DNA from: Favolaschia claudopus
Taxonomy: Eukaryota; Basidiomycota; Agaricomycetes; Agaricales; Mycenaceae
Direction of reading: 5' to 3'
Assembly (NCBI GenBank): GCA_037176885.1
Contig: JAWWNJ010000064.1
Span: 744,001-808,000, forward strand
Length of the DNA stretch: 64,000 nucleotides
In this document: piece by piece, positions 22,036 through 32,088 of the stretch
Layout of the letters: every line of letters starts with the position of its first letter
Numbering within the stretch: the stretch's first letter is position 1
Notes under the pieces: model-generated
The model's input: only the letters and a program-made list of their open reading frames with translations
Told to the model about the DNA's origin: nothing
The model's database searches: none
Translations under genes and position numbers: made by a program

Positions 22036-23848
22036 ATGAAACCTCTGACGTCGTACGGCCCTGCAGAGCTCGCCCATGGGCCCATGTTCGTTGGTTTTCT
22101 TTTCAACGCAATTCTCTATGGCGAGTTTCTTCCATAAGTCCAGCCACATTGAAGCTTCCTGACGCGTTTAGGCGGTGACGATTAGGCGCCGTAGTTCTTC
22201 AATCGTATCTGTATTACACGAGGTTCACAAAGTACGCTGCTATCGCGTCTCTACCTCTAACACTCCTTGTCAACTCCTCGCGTTCATCGCCAGCGACGAG
22301 AGATGGAAGAAGATATTCGCGAGTGCTCTCGATTCGTATTCAATCATCGTTCTGAGAACCATTGCAGGTCTCGACTCTCCTCGTTCTCGACACGGTCAAC
22401 ACATCCTTTGATTTCGCATATCTCTACGATGCGCTTATAATTCATTTCGGTCTGTCTTAAACTCTCGCCTCGCCCTGGGCATGTCTCTGAACCAACTGTC
22501 CCAGCGGATGTCCCATTTTTGACCAAGGCGACGTGGCGTGAGTTGTCGCTTCCTTTCTCTTTGTACGCGACACAGGCTGATAATCCGACCCTCTAGTATT
22601 CGCGATAGGTGTGCAACGTCCCTGCCACAAAACGAAGGCAGCAACACTCATCTCCCGTCTGGCAAAGATCCAATCACGACAGTTCGCCTTCTCGCCTTCT
22701 CGCACGATCGACCTCACCAGCACGTCCATGCAGGCAACGATTTCATGCCTCGTCCAGCTCTTCTACGCCTGGCGAGTCAGAATCCTCACCGGCAACCCAT
22801 GGCTCGCCTCGATTATCGCCGCTTGTTCTTTACTGAGTCTAGGTTCGTCTTTGTACCACCTGGAACCGATACTCACTGGCTGCCTTCCATCTAGCGGGCG
22901 GCCTTGGGACAACCATCGAGGTTCTGAAGACGCCACAGTTCACGGATTTCATCCATTTCAAGGTGCGGTTGGAGCAATCATCAACAGAAGGAGGTTCATC
23001 CAGCGATTTAGAGTGTAATCATCATATGGCTCGCAGCGGCCTGCGCGACAGATCTGCTCATCACGGCCATCCTCGGTAAGCCCAACAAGTTCTGCGTCCC
23101 CGTTGTATTCTCGCTGACAGACGCGCAGTGAAACATCTGGTGATGGTGCCAAAATCCTGGGGACCTCCAATTGGCTGACGACAGAGCACCTCAGTTAGGG
23201 CAGAAAACGGGTCTCGATTCGGATATCCTGATTGACCGAATCATCCGCGGTGAGCATTCCGTCCCAATTCAACTTCACCCTCTCGATGGATTAAACTCAC
23301 GCCGACAGTAACGATGCAAACCGGGCTCGCAACAGTGCTCTGCGCGACAATCAGCCTGATCCTCTTCCTCACGGACCCCATCGGACTGTGCGTTGCATCA
23401 CGATATCTGTGAAATCCCAACGGCTGACCTCCGTGAACTCCAACCATTGACCACAGTCATCTGGCGTTCAATTTCCCGCTGTGCAAAATCTACACCAATT
23501 CGCTGCTAAGCAGTTTGAATGCGCGCGGCGCGCAACGTAGAGGGAGCGCGGATAGCGCGGATACGGGTTTGGTTGTGTCCAAGAATTGGAGAGCCAGTCT
23601 TCCTGTGAGTTCCATTTTTTTTTTCTTTTGCGTGATTTCATTTGAGGTGCTGAGAAGAGAGAACGTAGCCGCCGCCTGTGCCTCAGTTTTATTCCCAGCC
23701 GCTTTCGATCGAGGTCGAGTCGGTTACGACGCGTGTATCGGATGTGGATACGATGGGGCTTGGCCCAGTGGTGAGGGAGAGACGGCGCTCGGAGGTGTGT
23801 AATTTGGGTTTGGACGCGGGCGCTAGCAGTGATTCAAAGAGCCATTGA
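22036..23848 (+). CDS. DUF6534-type seven-helix membrane protein
   Basis: Agaricomycete membrane protein family of unknown function, receptor-like in topology. Blocks appear in order: MKPLTSYGPAELAHGPMFVG and FNAILYG; YLYYTRFT; ERWKKIF then VSTLLVLDTVNTSFDFAYLY; LIIHF; DVPFLTKATW; CLVQLFYAWRVRILTGNPWL; AGGLGTTIEVLKTPQF; VIIIWLAAACATDLLITAIL; KTGLDSDILIDRIIR; VTMQTGLATVLCATISLILF; and the diagnostic HLAFNFPLCKIYTNSLLSSL followed by NARG. A Pro-rich cytosolic tail ends the protein at 23848. About a dozen introns are needed. Introns 22121-22185 and 22319-22367 fit only as GC-AG (both GCGAGT donors). The join around 22600-22730 could not be resolved; either an irregular splice or a frame change lies there. 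Most conserved segments are intact, so I call it a gene rather than a pseudogene. Confidence 0.7.
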
Positions 23849-23959
23849 AAAGTAGAGAGAAGGGAGGAGGAGCCGAGTTGCACCGTACTGCATACATGAT
23901 CTAACATGTACGCTACCTGTATCATTTCATTCATCTTGTACCATACTGTATCCAAAGGG

Positions 23960-24899
23960 TTATTGTCGCGGAGCGGTTCGTGGTGTCCAGGGTTCAGCTG
24001 CAGCAGCATTCGAGATAGGATCTGAAGACGGAGGAGTCTGGGAATCTGTCTGGGGATGCTCCTGCAATGGAGGAGATCCACGAGCACTTGCTTGAGGTAT
24101 CCAAGGTTCCGGTTCCGCGGCTGGGGCGGGAGGGAATTCAGCGATAGGTTCCGACGGCGCGGTTGGCTGAGGAGCGGACCCTCGCGTCGCAGAGCGAGGC
24201 ATCCACGCTTCGGGTTCAGCAACATTGGTTTTCGAGGCCATTTTGGGAAGAGAATTATCCGGTTTCGATTGCGGTGTTTCTGGCAACATGGCTGGGGCTT
24301 CAGGTGCCCCAGCGGACAAAGACGGCGTTTGAGCAGCACGCTTCAGGCTATCCTCCTCCTGGTCTCGCAAAGCCAAAAGCGCAATGTTTCGTTGCAGGCG
24401 ATCTTGGCGGCGAAGATCTGTTTCAAGCTCCTGCGAACGATTCGATATGGGTATTGCGACGGTGTGAATAGGCAGAACAGCAGCACACCTCGATAGTCGG
24501 AGGGTCGGGGCGTGTATGTGTGAGCCATGCAGACCATTGAACTGCGAGTCGCCTGTGTCCGCCAACATACGTCCACATATCTCCAGAGTCGCGGTATTTT
24601 ACGCTTCGTCGCGGCCGTGGGTCTGCAAAATGGCATGTACTTAGAACTAGAGAGATAGATCTGGAGGTAGACAGACCGTTTACAAGACTGGGGTGTTCAT
24701 AGTAGTGATTTCCTAGAAGACGGCATAGCTGAACCCAACGCGAGACGAGTAGCAATGAATATGGGTGGTACCTTCAAGATCGCGGCCAACATAATACGTC
24801 TTGAGATGAATCGGGTGAGCTCAATGCCATGCGTTCGGCGCTGTGGGACTTACTGACCGGACTCCGCAGACGCTGCACAATGCGACGTAGAAACGACAT
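23960..24899 (-). CDS. Complex I assembly factor, NDUFAF2/NDUFA12 family, with long C-terminal tail
   Basis: Mitochondrial protein of the NDUFA12/NDUFAF2 (mimitin, B17.2-like) family, acting in assembly of NADH:ubiquinone oxidoreductase. The start at 24899 gives MSFLRRIVQRLRSP, a basic amphipathic beginning that suits mitochondrial import. Conserved blocks are YVGRDLEG, HYYEHPSLVNG, DPRPRRSVKY and MWTYVGGHRRLAVQWSAWLT, then HTRPDPPTIEELETDLRRQD. These match the family core, and the HTRP...PPT block in particular is diagnostic. After the core the protein continues for more than 100 residues of Pro/Ala/Glu-rich, probably disordered sequence with repeated EPEAWMP, EPEPWIP and AEPWTPR motifs to the stop at 23960. 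The human factor has about 170 residues, so this tail is an unusual extension. Several short introns interrupt the N-terminal half. It is followed by RPN3, head to tail. Confidence 0.85.
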
Positions 24900-25053
24900 G
24901 GTGGATCGTAACGTTCTCGCCACTGATAATGACAAACAAACTACTTCCCAATCCGGCACTCACCGCTTGCCGCTAGAAAAGGAAATTTTGCTTTTACACT
25001 GACAACAGAAAGCAGTCGCAAGCGTCGTTCTATTGTACGAAGACAGCAAAAAT

Positions 25054-26849
25054 TTAAAAGTCGCCCCCAATGTCATCGTCATCCAAGTCCCCCTCCTGTA
25101 TTTCTTTTGCCAATTCTTTCTCACGTTCTCGTGCGCCTTCAGCTGCGGCAAGCTCCTTGCGGTGGGCATTGAGTGGGTAGCGCATAGCCTGTACGATTTT
25201 ATCAGTTTCAAGATATAGAGGAAGTCGAACGCGAGCGAACGCACCTTTACACTCTGATTATGCAGCTCCAAGCAATATCCTATCCGTCGCTGGAACACAT
25301 CACCAACTTCAGGTCCATATCCACGCCCAGCACCGCCCGCGCCCGCTCCCGCGCATTCTACCCAGCCCTTGTCATGTACCACCTTGCCGTCAATAACCCC
25401 ATCCCGCACAGCCTTCCCCACAATGTACTCCGCATCCTCTTCTGAGTCAAGGTGCAGTTTAACGCAAATATCACGCAGGGCGATACGTGAATACGAGAGA
25501 GAAAGCCGCCGGATGCCGGTCTTGATCACGTTCTGTCGTAGACGGGCAACGAGGGTGTAAGTGTGGTCTGCAGACAGGGTGGCGGCGTGGGTGGCGAGGG
25601 TTGACTGGAACTGAGACAGAGAACCAGTACGGACGGCTACAGCAAGATTAGCAATATCAATAGGTACAGGCTACGAACGCACCCTTGACAACGTCGAAGT
25701 AAGCCTGCAATGCCTTCTCCAAGACCGGATGCCGGAACAGCCCTCGTTCAGGAATGTCCCCCATCAACAGCTCGACGACTACAAACAGTTTATTTACTGC
25801 TTGCCAGAATCCTGGTGCGCGCGTCGGGGCAGGAGCCCTCCTTATTGCCTGCTGCAGATGTGCGTGTGCCTCACTGTAGTTCAATTGTACAGCTTTTATA
25901 CGGCCAAGGTAGTAGTGGTAGCGAGCCAGCTGGGGATTAGAGGCGGCAGGAGGGAAGGTGGTTTTGGATATGAGCTTGTCTGCTTGGGCGTAGAGGTTGG
26001 AGTGGATGTATGAGCGCAGGAGACGGTTTATAAGCGAGGCGTGGGTTTCATCGTCGTGTCGGAGGGAAGCAGTACGTTGTGCAGCCAGGAAAAGTCTTGG
26101 AAAGGTTTCTCGTCAGAAACGAAAGAAAAAAACGCGGGAGTAAAGAGGGACATACGGTCGCGCATCGGATAAGTCCCCACCAAGCTCATACGCACGTTCG
26201 AGCGCGTACCAGATCTTAGCAGCAATGGGATCCGTACTGCGCCGGTTCAGGGCCTGCATTTTCGCAACGGTTTCATGCGCGAGGTCAATTGCCTTGCTGT
26301 ATGTCGTCGAAGACGAGTCCAAATGGTGTATAATAAGCAGGCGCAGGTACATGTCCACCTCTGGAAGGGGTTCAGTAGTGACTGCCTTATGTGTCGGAGC
26401 AGCCGTGGTCGCATTGCTGGTCGAATCAACCTCCATGGCAGTATCTGCTGCGGGTGGGGCTTCTGGCAACCATGCTAGCAGCGCTTGTTTCGTCGGCGAG
26501 TCTGGTATCATTCCCCTTCAATCAAAACGACAGAAAAATGGAAAGAACACGCGAACTAACCTTTGACAAACAGTTCCTCGACCGCGTCCCTCAGCACCAC
26601 ATCGTTGAGACGCCGTCTTAGAGCGGCAAGAGTTCGAAGAGCGCGATGAGCAAATCGCGGCTCGAGAGCCTCGACAGCACGCTCGATGAGGGCGACATTA
26701 GCTTTGATTTCCTGCACAGGCGTCGGAGGCGGCTTTGGAGGTTCCTCTTTCTCTTTTTCCTTATCCTTGCTATCCTTTTTCTCGTCGTCTTTCTTCTTTT
26801 TGTCGTCTTCCTTCTTGTCCGCAGCCTTCATCTCAATGTCGGGCGCCAT
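25054..26849 (-). CDS. RPN3: 26S proteasome non-ATPase subunit RPN3
   Basis: PCI-domain subunit of the 19S lid (PSMD3 in animals), needed for lid assembly. The start MAPDIEMKAADKKEDD is followed by a Lys/Asp/Glu-rich low-complexity stretch and then PVQEIKANVALIERAVEALE. Further conserved parts are EVDMYLRLLIIHHL, TDPIAAKIWYALERAYEL, NPQLARYHYYLGRIKAVQLN, APGFWQAVNKLFVVVELLMG and IPERGLFRHPVLEKALQAYF. The PCI region reads RRLSLSYSRIALRDICVKL. The C-terminus, AKEIQEGDLDDDDIGGDF, is acidic as usual. Short introns lie at least around 25180-25260, 25640-25680, 26090-26160 and 26510-26560. All blocks are in order and unbroken. The Ala/Gly-rich insert near 25330-25360 (GAGAGGAGRGYG) is longer than I would expect. 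Confidence 0.93.
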
Positions 26850-27089
26850 ATTCGTAAGTCAAAGTAGTGCCAGTGGAAGAAACGAGGTGACGCGTCGGGG
26901 TCACGTGAGTCCGCGAATATTTCCCCGATTATCGATCACCCTCCGACTCGCGCGCAGAATATTTATTGGGTTTCAGGACGAATTCGGTTCAGCAAGTAGC
27001 CACTGCAAACATGTTTGTATTCAATCAAAATTACAGGGAAAGCATAGTGATCGTGAGCATAAATCGTTAGATACGGAAAGTAGGAAACT

Positions 27090-28101
27090 CTAGATCCTCA
27101 CGGTCCCTTCGCTCATAAGACCTTGAGCATCAGCGACACCAGACAGCCGCCAGGCAGGAACCTTGGCAGGAGGCGGGGGAGCGACTTTGTCGGTTCCGTG
27201 CAGCTTTACGGCCCTGCGGTAAGTGGTATATGCTGCTAAAAGCACTGTGTGAACTCAGTCAGGGATATGGAAGGTGTAAACAGGCACGAATGAAGTTACA
27301 AGTGACGATAAGCACCCATGCAAATGCATGGACAGCAGTGAACAATCTTGTGCAGTCGTGATTATAGGACCAAGACGTTCTCCATCCTCCGTTTGCGCCT
27401 CCGTTCGGACCAATTGAATAGTATCTGCTTCGATTCCGGCACACATCACTCCGATCGCTGAGTTGAACGTTCGTGGTGATAATCGGAGCCATGAGCACTG
27501 TAGAAGAGTTGGCAGTGGTACATAGCAAATAATCCGGGAAGCGTACAGAGCCAGCTTATAGCAAGCACCCCCAACACTTTGATCTGAGTGACGGTGCGGT
27601 TCAGAGGGTGGTCAGCGTGGCGGTGACGTCCGAAGTATAACCTGAACGACATTGAATCCCTTTGTGGCTCAAAAACAAACAGCAGAGGACGTACAAGATA
27701 ATGAGAAGCGAGAGTGTGACATCAGCCCAAATGGCGACAAAGACCGAGACAAAAGCTAGTCAATGCATCAGCGCAAAACAAGCAAAGAGTCAGAAGGCGA
27801 CGCTGACTTGGGCGTCCGACAGACATGTGGCCAATATCGAGGGTGAAGATGATCAGGCACCAGAACATTGCCACTGGCAGGATAAGTTGAGTCTCGAAGA
27901 GGCAGATTATTTCGCGGGCCATTACCACAGGTCAAGAAGACCCTGGGGGTCAGTTTGCCAGAATCGTTGGCCGCACAGCGATAACATAGGCGTTCATGTT
28001 GATCTTCGGAGCGCCCTGCGCTCGGCTGCTCAATGGAACCAGCGCTGGGTTCAAGGGGATCATCAGTATTAAGGAGAGGAGCAGCGTTTTCAGAATCCAT
28101 G
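27090..28101 (-). CDS. Small four-helix membrane protein, copy B
   Basis: Paralogue of the gene at 20879-21732 and head-to-tail neighbour of copy C. It starts MDSENAAPLLNTDDPLEP, matching the acidic start of copy A (SENAPLILND). The two-Cys motif is LCYRCAAND. Hydrophobic segments include LILPVAMFWCLIIFTLDIGH, IKVLGVLAISWLCTLPGLFA and LFTAVHAFAWVLIVTC. The last exon reads VLLAAYTTYRRAVKLHG, then a Pro run and AWRLSGVADAQGLMSEGTVRI to the stop at 27090. Four or more short introns are needed. The function is unknown; the tail identity with copy A (AWRLSGVAD) shows recent common descent. Confidence 0.72.
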
Positions 28102-29005
28102 GTGGGGATATGGATGAGAACGAGGGCCTGGGAGTTGTGCGTTTTAAATGTGTAATAATCAGCTATGTACCAGAGATCGCAGTGGCTGACCGCAGTTGCT
28201 GCGCATAGCCTCGTGCCGATGGAATTCAATTCCAAAAGCATCTTCAGGGACTTCATGGATACTTTGAAGGCCAAGTCAGTATAAGCCTCATAAGGTTTTG
28301 GGGGTATCAAGTCCTCGAGAGAGCGGCTATTCAATATTCAGTCCTTGTTGTCGAGACCATGAGTTTGTAGCATTTTGAGGACGTTATGATCGCCAATGTT
28401 AGAGGAAGGGCAGAATCGATTCCGGTAAAGCGCGCTTTCGTCCCCGTGCACAATTTGCAGATGACAGAATTAAAAGCAGTTGTACAACCAGCAGAGCAGA
28501 GGATGGGCAGGTCTGGTTAGCCATCGAATACGGTAGGCAAAGAGGGAAGGAAGCCTTGTTGAGAACCCGATCTGCCAGATGGTTACTTTTGAATACCCGC
28601 AGCCTACAGCAGGCTGTCAGCAGCCAGTCTCGGTATTGGTGTGCATTGAATACGAGCGCCTTCTCAATGCAGGTCATTGTCTCGCAGTATTCTACAGTCG
28701 GAGAAGCACGACATGGGTATTGCGCGGATCAGTGATGGTGGTGGTTGGGTGGAGGCAGAGTTTGTTTGACTCGGGGTCACGCGTGACGCCGCGCACTCAT
28801 CCGACGCCGAGTGCTGCAACTAGTTGAACTACTACATAGCTAGCGAATACAATTCAATGACAGAGTCCGACCCTCATTTCTGGGTGTCTATGTGATCAGC
28901 GTATCGATTTTCTTGTCTCTCTCACTACATCCGACTCGGGAGAACCTCCAACTCCCGAGTCGATCCTCAGGGAATAGCAATTGCACGAAGATATGTCTCC
29001 CAGTG
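28102..29005. other. Spacer between 4-TM copies B and C
   Basis: These 0.9 kb should contain the promoter of copy B and the 3' end of copy C. Short frames on both strands have no recognisable similarity; nothing else was seen. Confidence 0.4.
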
Positions 29006-30061
29006 TCAAGATTCATATACAGGGAGAGCCTCGTAACCATTAGCAGACACCGTAAGTTCAAATCTGGCTTTGGAAGCTCCGATCTTCAAGGTTCCTTCGT
29101 GCATGGATCCTTCGGCATCCGCAGCATCAGACAATCTGCAATCCTGAAGCAAGGGCAGAGCGTCCTCTGCGGCTCCGAGCGGCTGCACGCCCCGACAATA
29201 CGTGGTATATGCCGCCAAAAGTACTGCGGGCAAGGCTCAATTATCATCAAACTCAGTGAGAGTAAAGAATAAGCTCACAAGTGACAATAAGTATCCAAGA
29301 GAATGCATGCGCGGCGGTGAACAATCTTACGCAGTGGCCGTCATATTGCCACACCAGCCCAGACATCTCTCCGTGAGCGTCTAGGGTGATTATTGGCCAA
29401 GGGGATGAGAGGCAGGTGTCCCGGTGAAAGTTCATTTTCATGATTGGGACCATCAATACTATAGAAGAGACGTAAGAAGTCTTGTAAAGGAAATAGGTTG
29501 TGAACGTACAGAGCCACGATACAGCTAGTCCACTCAAGACTTTGATCTGGGCACCAGTACGGCTCAGCGGGTGGTGAGAATAGCGGAGGCGTCCAAACCA
29601 TAGTCTGAGCGGCATCAACTATAGGTTTTTCGATGATGAAAAATAGAGAGCATACAGTGCGACGAGAAGGAAAAGCGTGACATTCACCCAGATGGCGACA
29701 ACAATTGAGATGGAGGCTACTTCGTGCATTAGCCCAACTGTAGATCTCGCAGGTAGAGCTGCGCACCTGTGTAGATTGAGACGGTCATGTAACCTACATC
29801 AAGGCCGAAGATAATGAAGCACCAACAGATCGCCACTGCAAGAATTCTATGAGCCAGTGAAACTAATGGAGGGAAAGTAGATAGAAATCCATTACCGCAA
29901 AGGAGAATTTGCCGAAGGGTTGGTTTGTCAGAATCGTCAGCCGCGCATCGACGACACTGCTGTTCATGTTCAATTTCGAGGCAGTTAGCACCCGAAATTT
30001 GCGCGGCAATTGAACCCGTCTCCTCGCATTTCACGAGGTAAACGGCGATTATAGGTTGCAT
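29006..30061 (-). CDS. Small four-helix membrane protein, copy C
   Basis: Third member of the local family. It starts MQPIIAVYLVKCEETGS, so the N-terminus has diverged, but keeps the Cys motif CRRCAADDSDKPTLRQILLC, close to copy B (CYRCAANDSGKLTPR). Later exons carry RILAVAICWCFIIFGLDVGY, IKVLSGLAVSWLCTFTTYFL and LFTAAHAFSWILIVTC. The last exon begins VLLAAYTTYCRGVQPLG and contains SDAADAEGSMHEGTLKI, the family tail. It then runs on for about 24 more residues (GASKARFELTVSANG...) before the stop at 29006, where A and B end at once. The Pro run seen in A and B is lost. So C is either a lengthened variant or one that lost its original stop. A TATA box lies 52 bases upstream of the ATG. Confidence 0.7.
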
Positions 30062-30112
30062 AAGCTGAGACTAGGGGAGGATTGAGGTGGTTGATGAAGC
30101 AACGAGAGAGTC

Positions 30113-30118
30113 TTTATA
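30113..30118 (-). promoter_or_regulatory. TATA box of 4-TM copy C
   Basis: On the minus strand TATAAA is found at this place (TTTATA on the plus strand), about 52 bases upstream of the ATG at 30061. Confidence 0.45.
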
Positions 30119-30599
30119 GTTCTGTCGAGTGTAAGCGCCTTGCATTGAATGCATAGCTTCCATCACTGCCAAGGTTCGATTGCTGTCGCATAGTCTTTTT
30201 CTTCGACGTTAAGTAAGCTTCGAATAGCCCAATTTCTGTTCATATAGGATGTTCTCGTTTGAAACCTATTCCCACAAAGAACTGCAGCGAGCCACCCTTC
30301 CGCATTGACGCTGTTGTTGCAAGGGCAGACCAAGCCCGAGTCTGCCTGAGTGCTCTCGAGACCAGGTGCTGTGTCGCTTCCGACATAGCCCATTCGTCTC
30401 GTGGTGACGCACACGTTTTCAGATAACGCCGTTCATTGGCTTCAGAGAAATAGAGTATGGGGACCGTAGGCGAACCTGCCGCAACTTTTGAAGACTCGAG
30501 CCACAACGAATTGATGTAACCGAGATGGGTGAAGAAGGGATGATTTATGTACGTAACGGTTTCGCTCGTTTCTCACTCTTGTCGAACTCAAGGTACAAT
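30119..30599. other. Interval upstream of 4-TM copy C
   Basis: A minus-strand open stretch around 30240-30500 (ILYFSEANERRYLKTC; FVGIGFKREHPI) could be an exon, but it has no family match and no convincing splice partner. Nothing else was recognised. Confidence 0.35.
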
Positions 30600-30839
30600 T
30601 CAGGTTGTTTCTTTCCCAAAAGGCTCACATCGTTCGGTTGCGGCGCCGCATTGATACAGATTCAATGCCTCGAACGATACGAAACAAAAGAGCGCTAGAG
30701 TCACCATCCCCAGCTTCATTGCAAGAATATCTGGATAACTTCGAAGTATACGCACCCTGCAAGCGCGTCGTCTCTTCATCAGTTCGTCTAGCCTGTCGAC
30801 TTCTCTCGCGTCCAATTGCGATTGTCGCGTCGAACTCAT
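30600..30839 (-). CDS. Possible small single-pass membrane protein
   Basis: A 79-residue frame starting MSSTRQSQLDAREVDRLDEL has a strongly charged, Arg/Asp-rich N-terminal half followed by one hydrophobic segment (LGMVTLALFCFVSFEALNL) and a Cys-containing end (YQCGAATERCEPFGKETT). I do not recognise the family. The charged-then-hydrophobic pattern is not typical of chance frames, but no homologue is known to me and the frame could be one exon of a larger or broken gene; open sequence continues upstream without an ATG. Confidence 0.3.
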   Translation of the reverse strand: MSSTRQSQLDAREVDRLDELMKRRRACRVRILRSYPDILAMKLGMVTLALFCFVSFEALNLYQCGAATERCEPFGKETT

Positions 30840-32088
30840 GACTCCGAAGCCTTCGTGCGGATCGTCCAACAACTGTTCAAGCGTAGCAATGTTATAATCT
30901 GCTTGTGAACCATGTCTGGCAAACCATCTCAAGTCTCCGTGGTACAATGCTTTTGCTCTCAAGATCCTTCGTCCGGGCGTCAAAACCTCTGGGATCGTTT
31001 ACGAGGCTCCTTCCTCTTTTCAATCAGTATTTATTGACTGCAACGAACTGCTGTCGGTGCATGTTACCTTCTATTCCTGAAAATGGCCGCCATGGAGTTC
31101 TCCCGACCGTGACTACCCTCCCCATTGTCATCGTCAAGTTTTTTTATTCAAACCAAACAACGCGCAAAGCAATAATTCGACCCCCCCTCACAACCCCTAT
31201 CCGGTCCCTCGAGCAAACTGCAAAACTCTGTTGATCACTTGCAAACCCCTGTCCCCTCTATCGTTCCCGATGACCAAGGGGCTTCCTCCACGTACCGCGA
31301 GGTGCTATCGACGCTGCATCTTTCGGGGATGTATGTACACGAAGTCGTACAGCTAACGCGGGCGGTAGTTGCCTTCGGATGGCAGGGAACATATATCTTT
31401 TTCATTCAGATTTGAACTAGATTTCCCCTGGTCACTATACACTGATTGACTGTCCAAACTGGAAGCGGACTACCCTGCTCAGGTGTTCATGTTAACTTTC
31501 ATCGTTTCATCAGGAAGACCTCTCATTCACAATGCATTCTTTTTCGTTACACGCCCCACATGCAATTGCAAGTAACACTACCGGTCAAACTAGACCTAAC
31601 AGTAACTAACTGAACTATTAACAATAAAGTTAAAAAATACTGTACGCTATAAGGGCTATCGTATCGCAACAATTTGAGTACCGCAAAGTAAAAGGAAGAA
31701 GAAAAGACCAAATATGTAATGTACCGATAAAGACAAACGCAGTGGCAGCTTCGATAGAGTATACAGTGTGTTTATGTGAATTGGTGGGCGGTGGGGACGC
31801 GATTCGGTGGTGCCTGGCGGCGTTCGTGTGTAACCACCCGCGCAAGATTCAAGGAGAGATTGGAAGGAGTCGTGTGTTGTTGTACGATATAGGATATGAT
31901 GCGTTGTGTTAATATGATACAGTAAGTTTGCAGGAAGAGACCAAATCCGCATCGCCGCGCTCGTCTTGGAGTTGCTTGCTCGGTTAAAGTAGGCAGGAAG
32001 ACGGCGGGAGACGATACGGAGCACGATATACGCGATTAGCGACAAGTTTCAAGCGCGCGACGACAAGATGGTGATTGAGAGGGAAGGG
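30840..32088. other. Intergenic region downstream of the homeodomain gene
   Basis: These 1.25 kb are AT-rich around 31380-31700 and have no recognisable coding sequence. They include the 3' end of the homeodomain gene on the minus strand. Confidence 0.4.

Noticed and set aside
30240..30506. Minus-strand frame (ILYFSEANERRYLKTC...) as a separate gene
   Set aside because: It starts without a convincing context, has no family match, and could not be joined to the frame at 30600-30839; left as unassigned.
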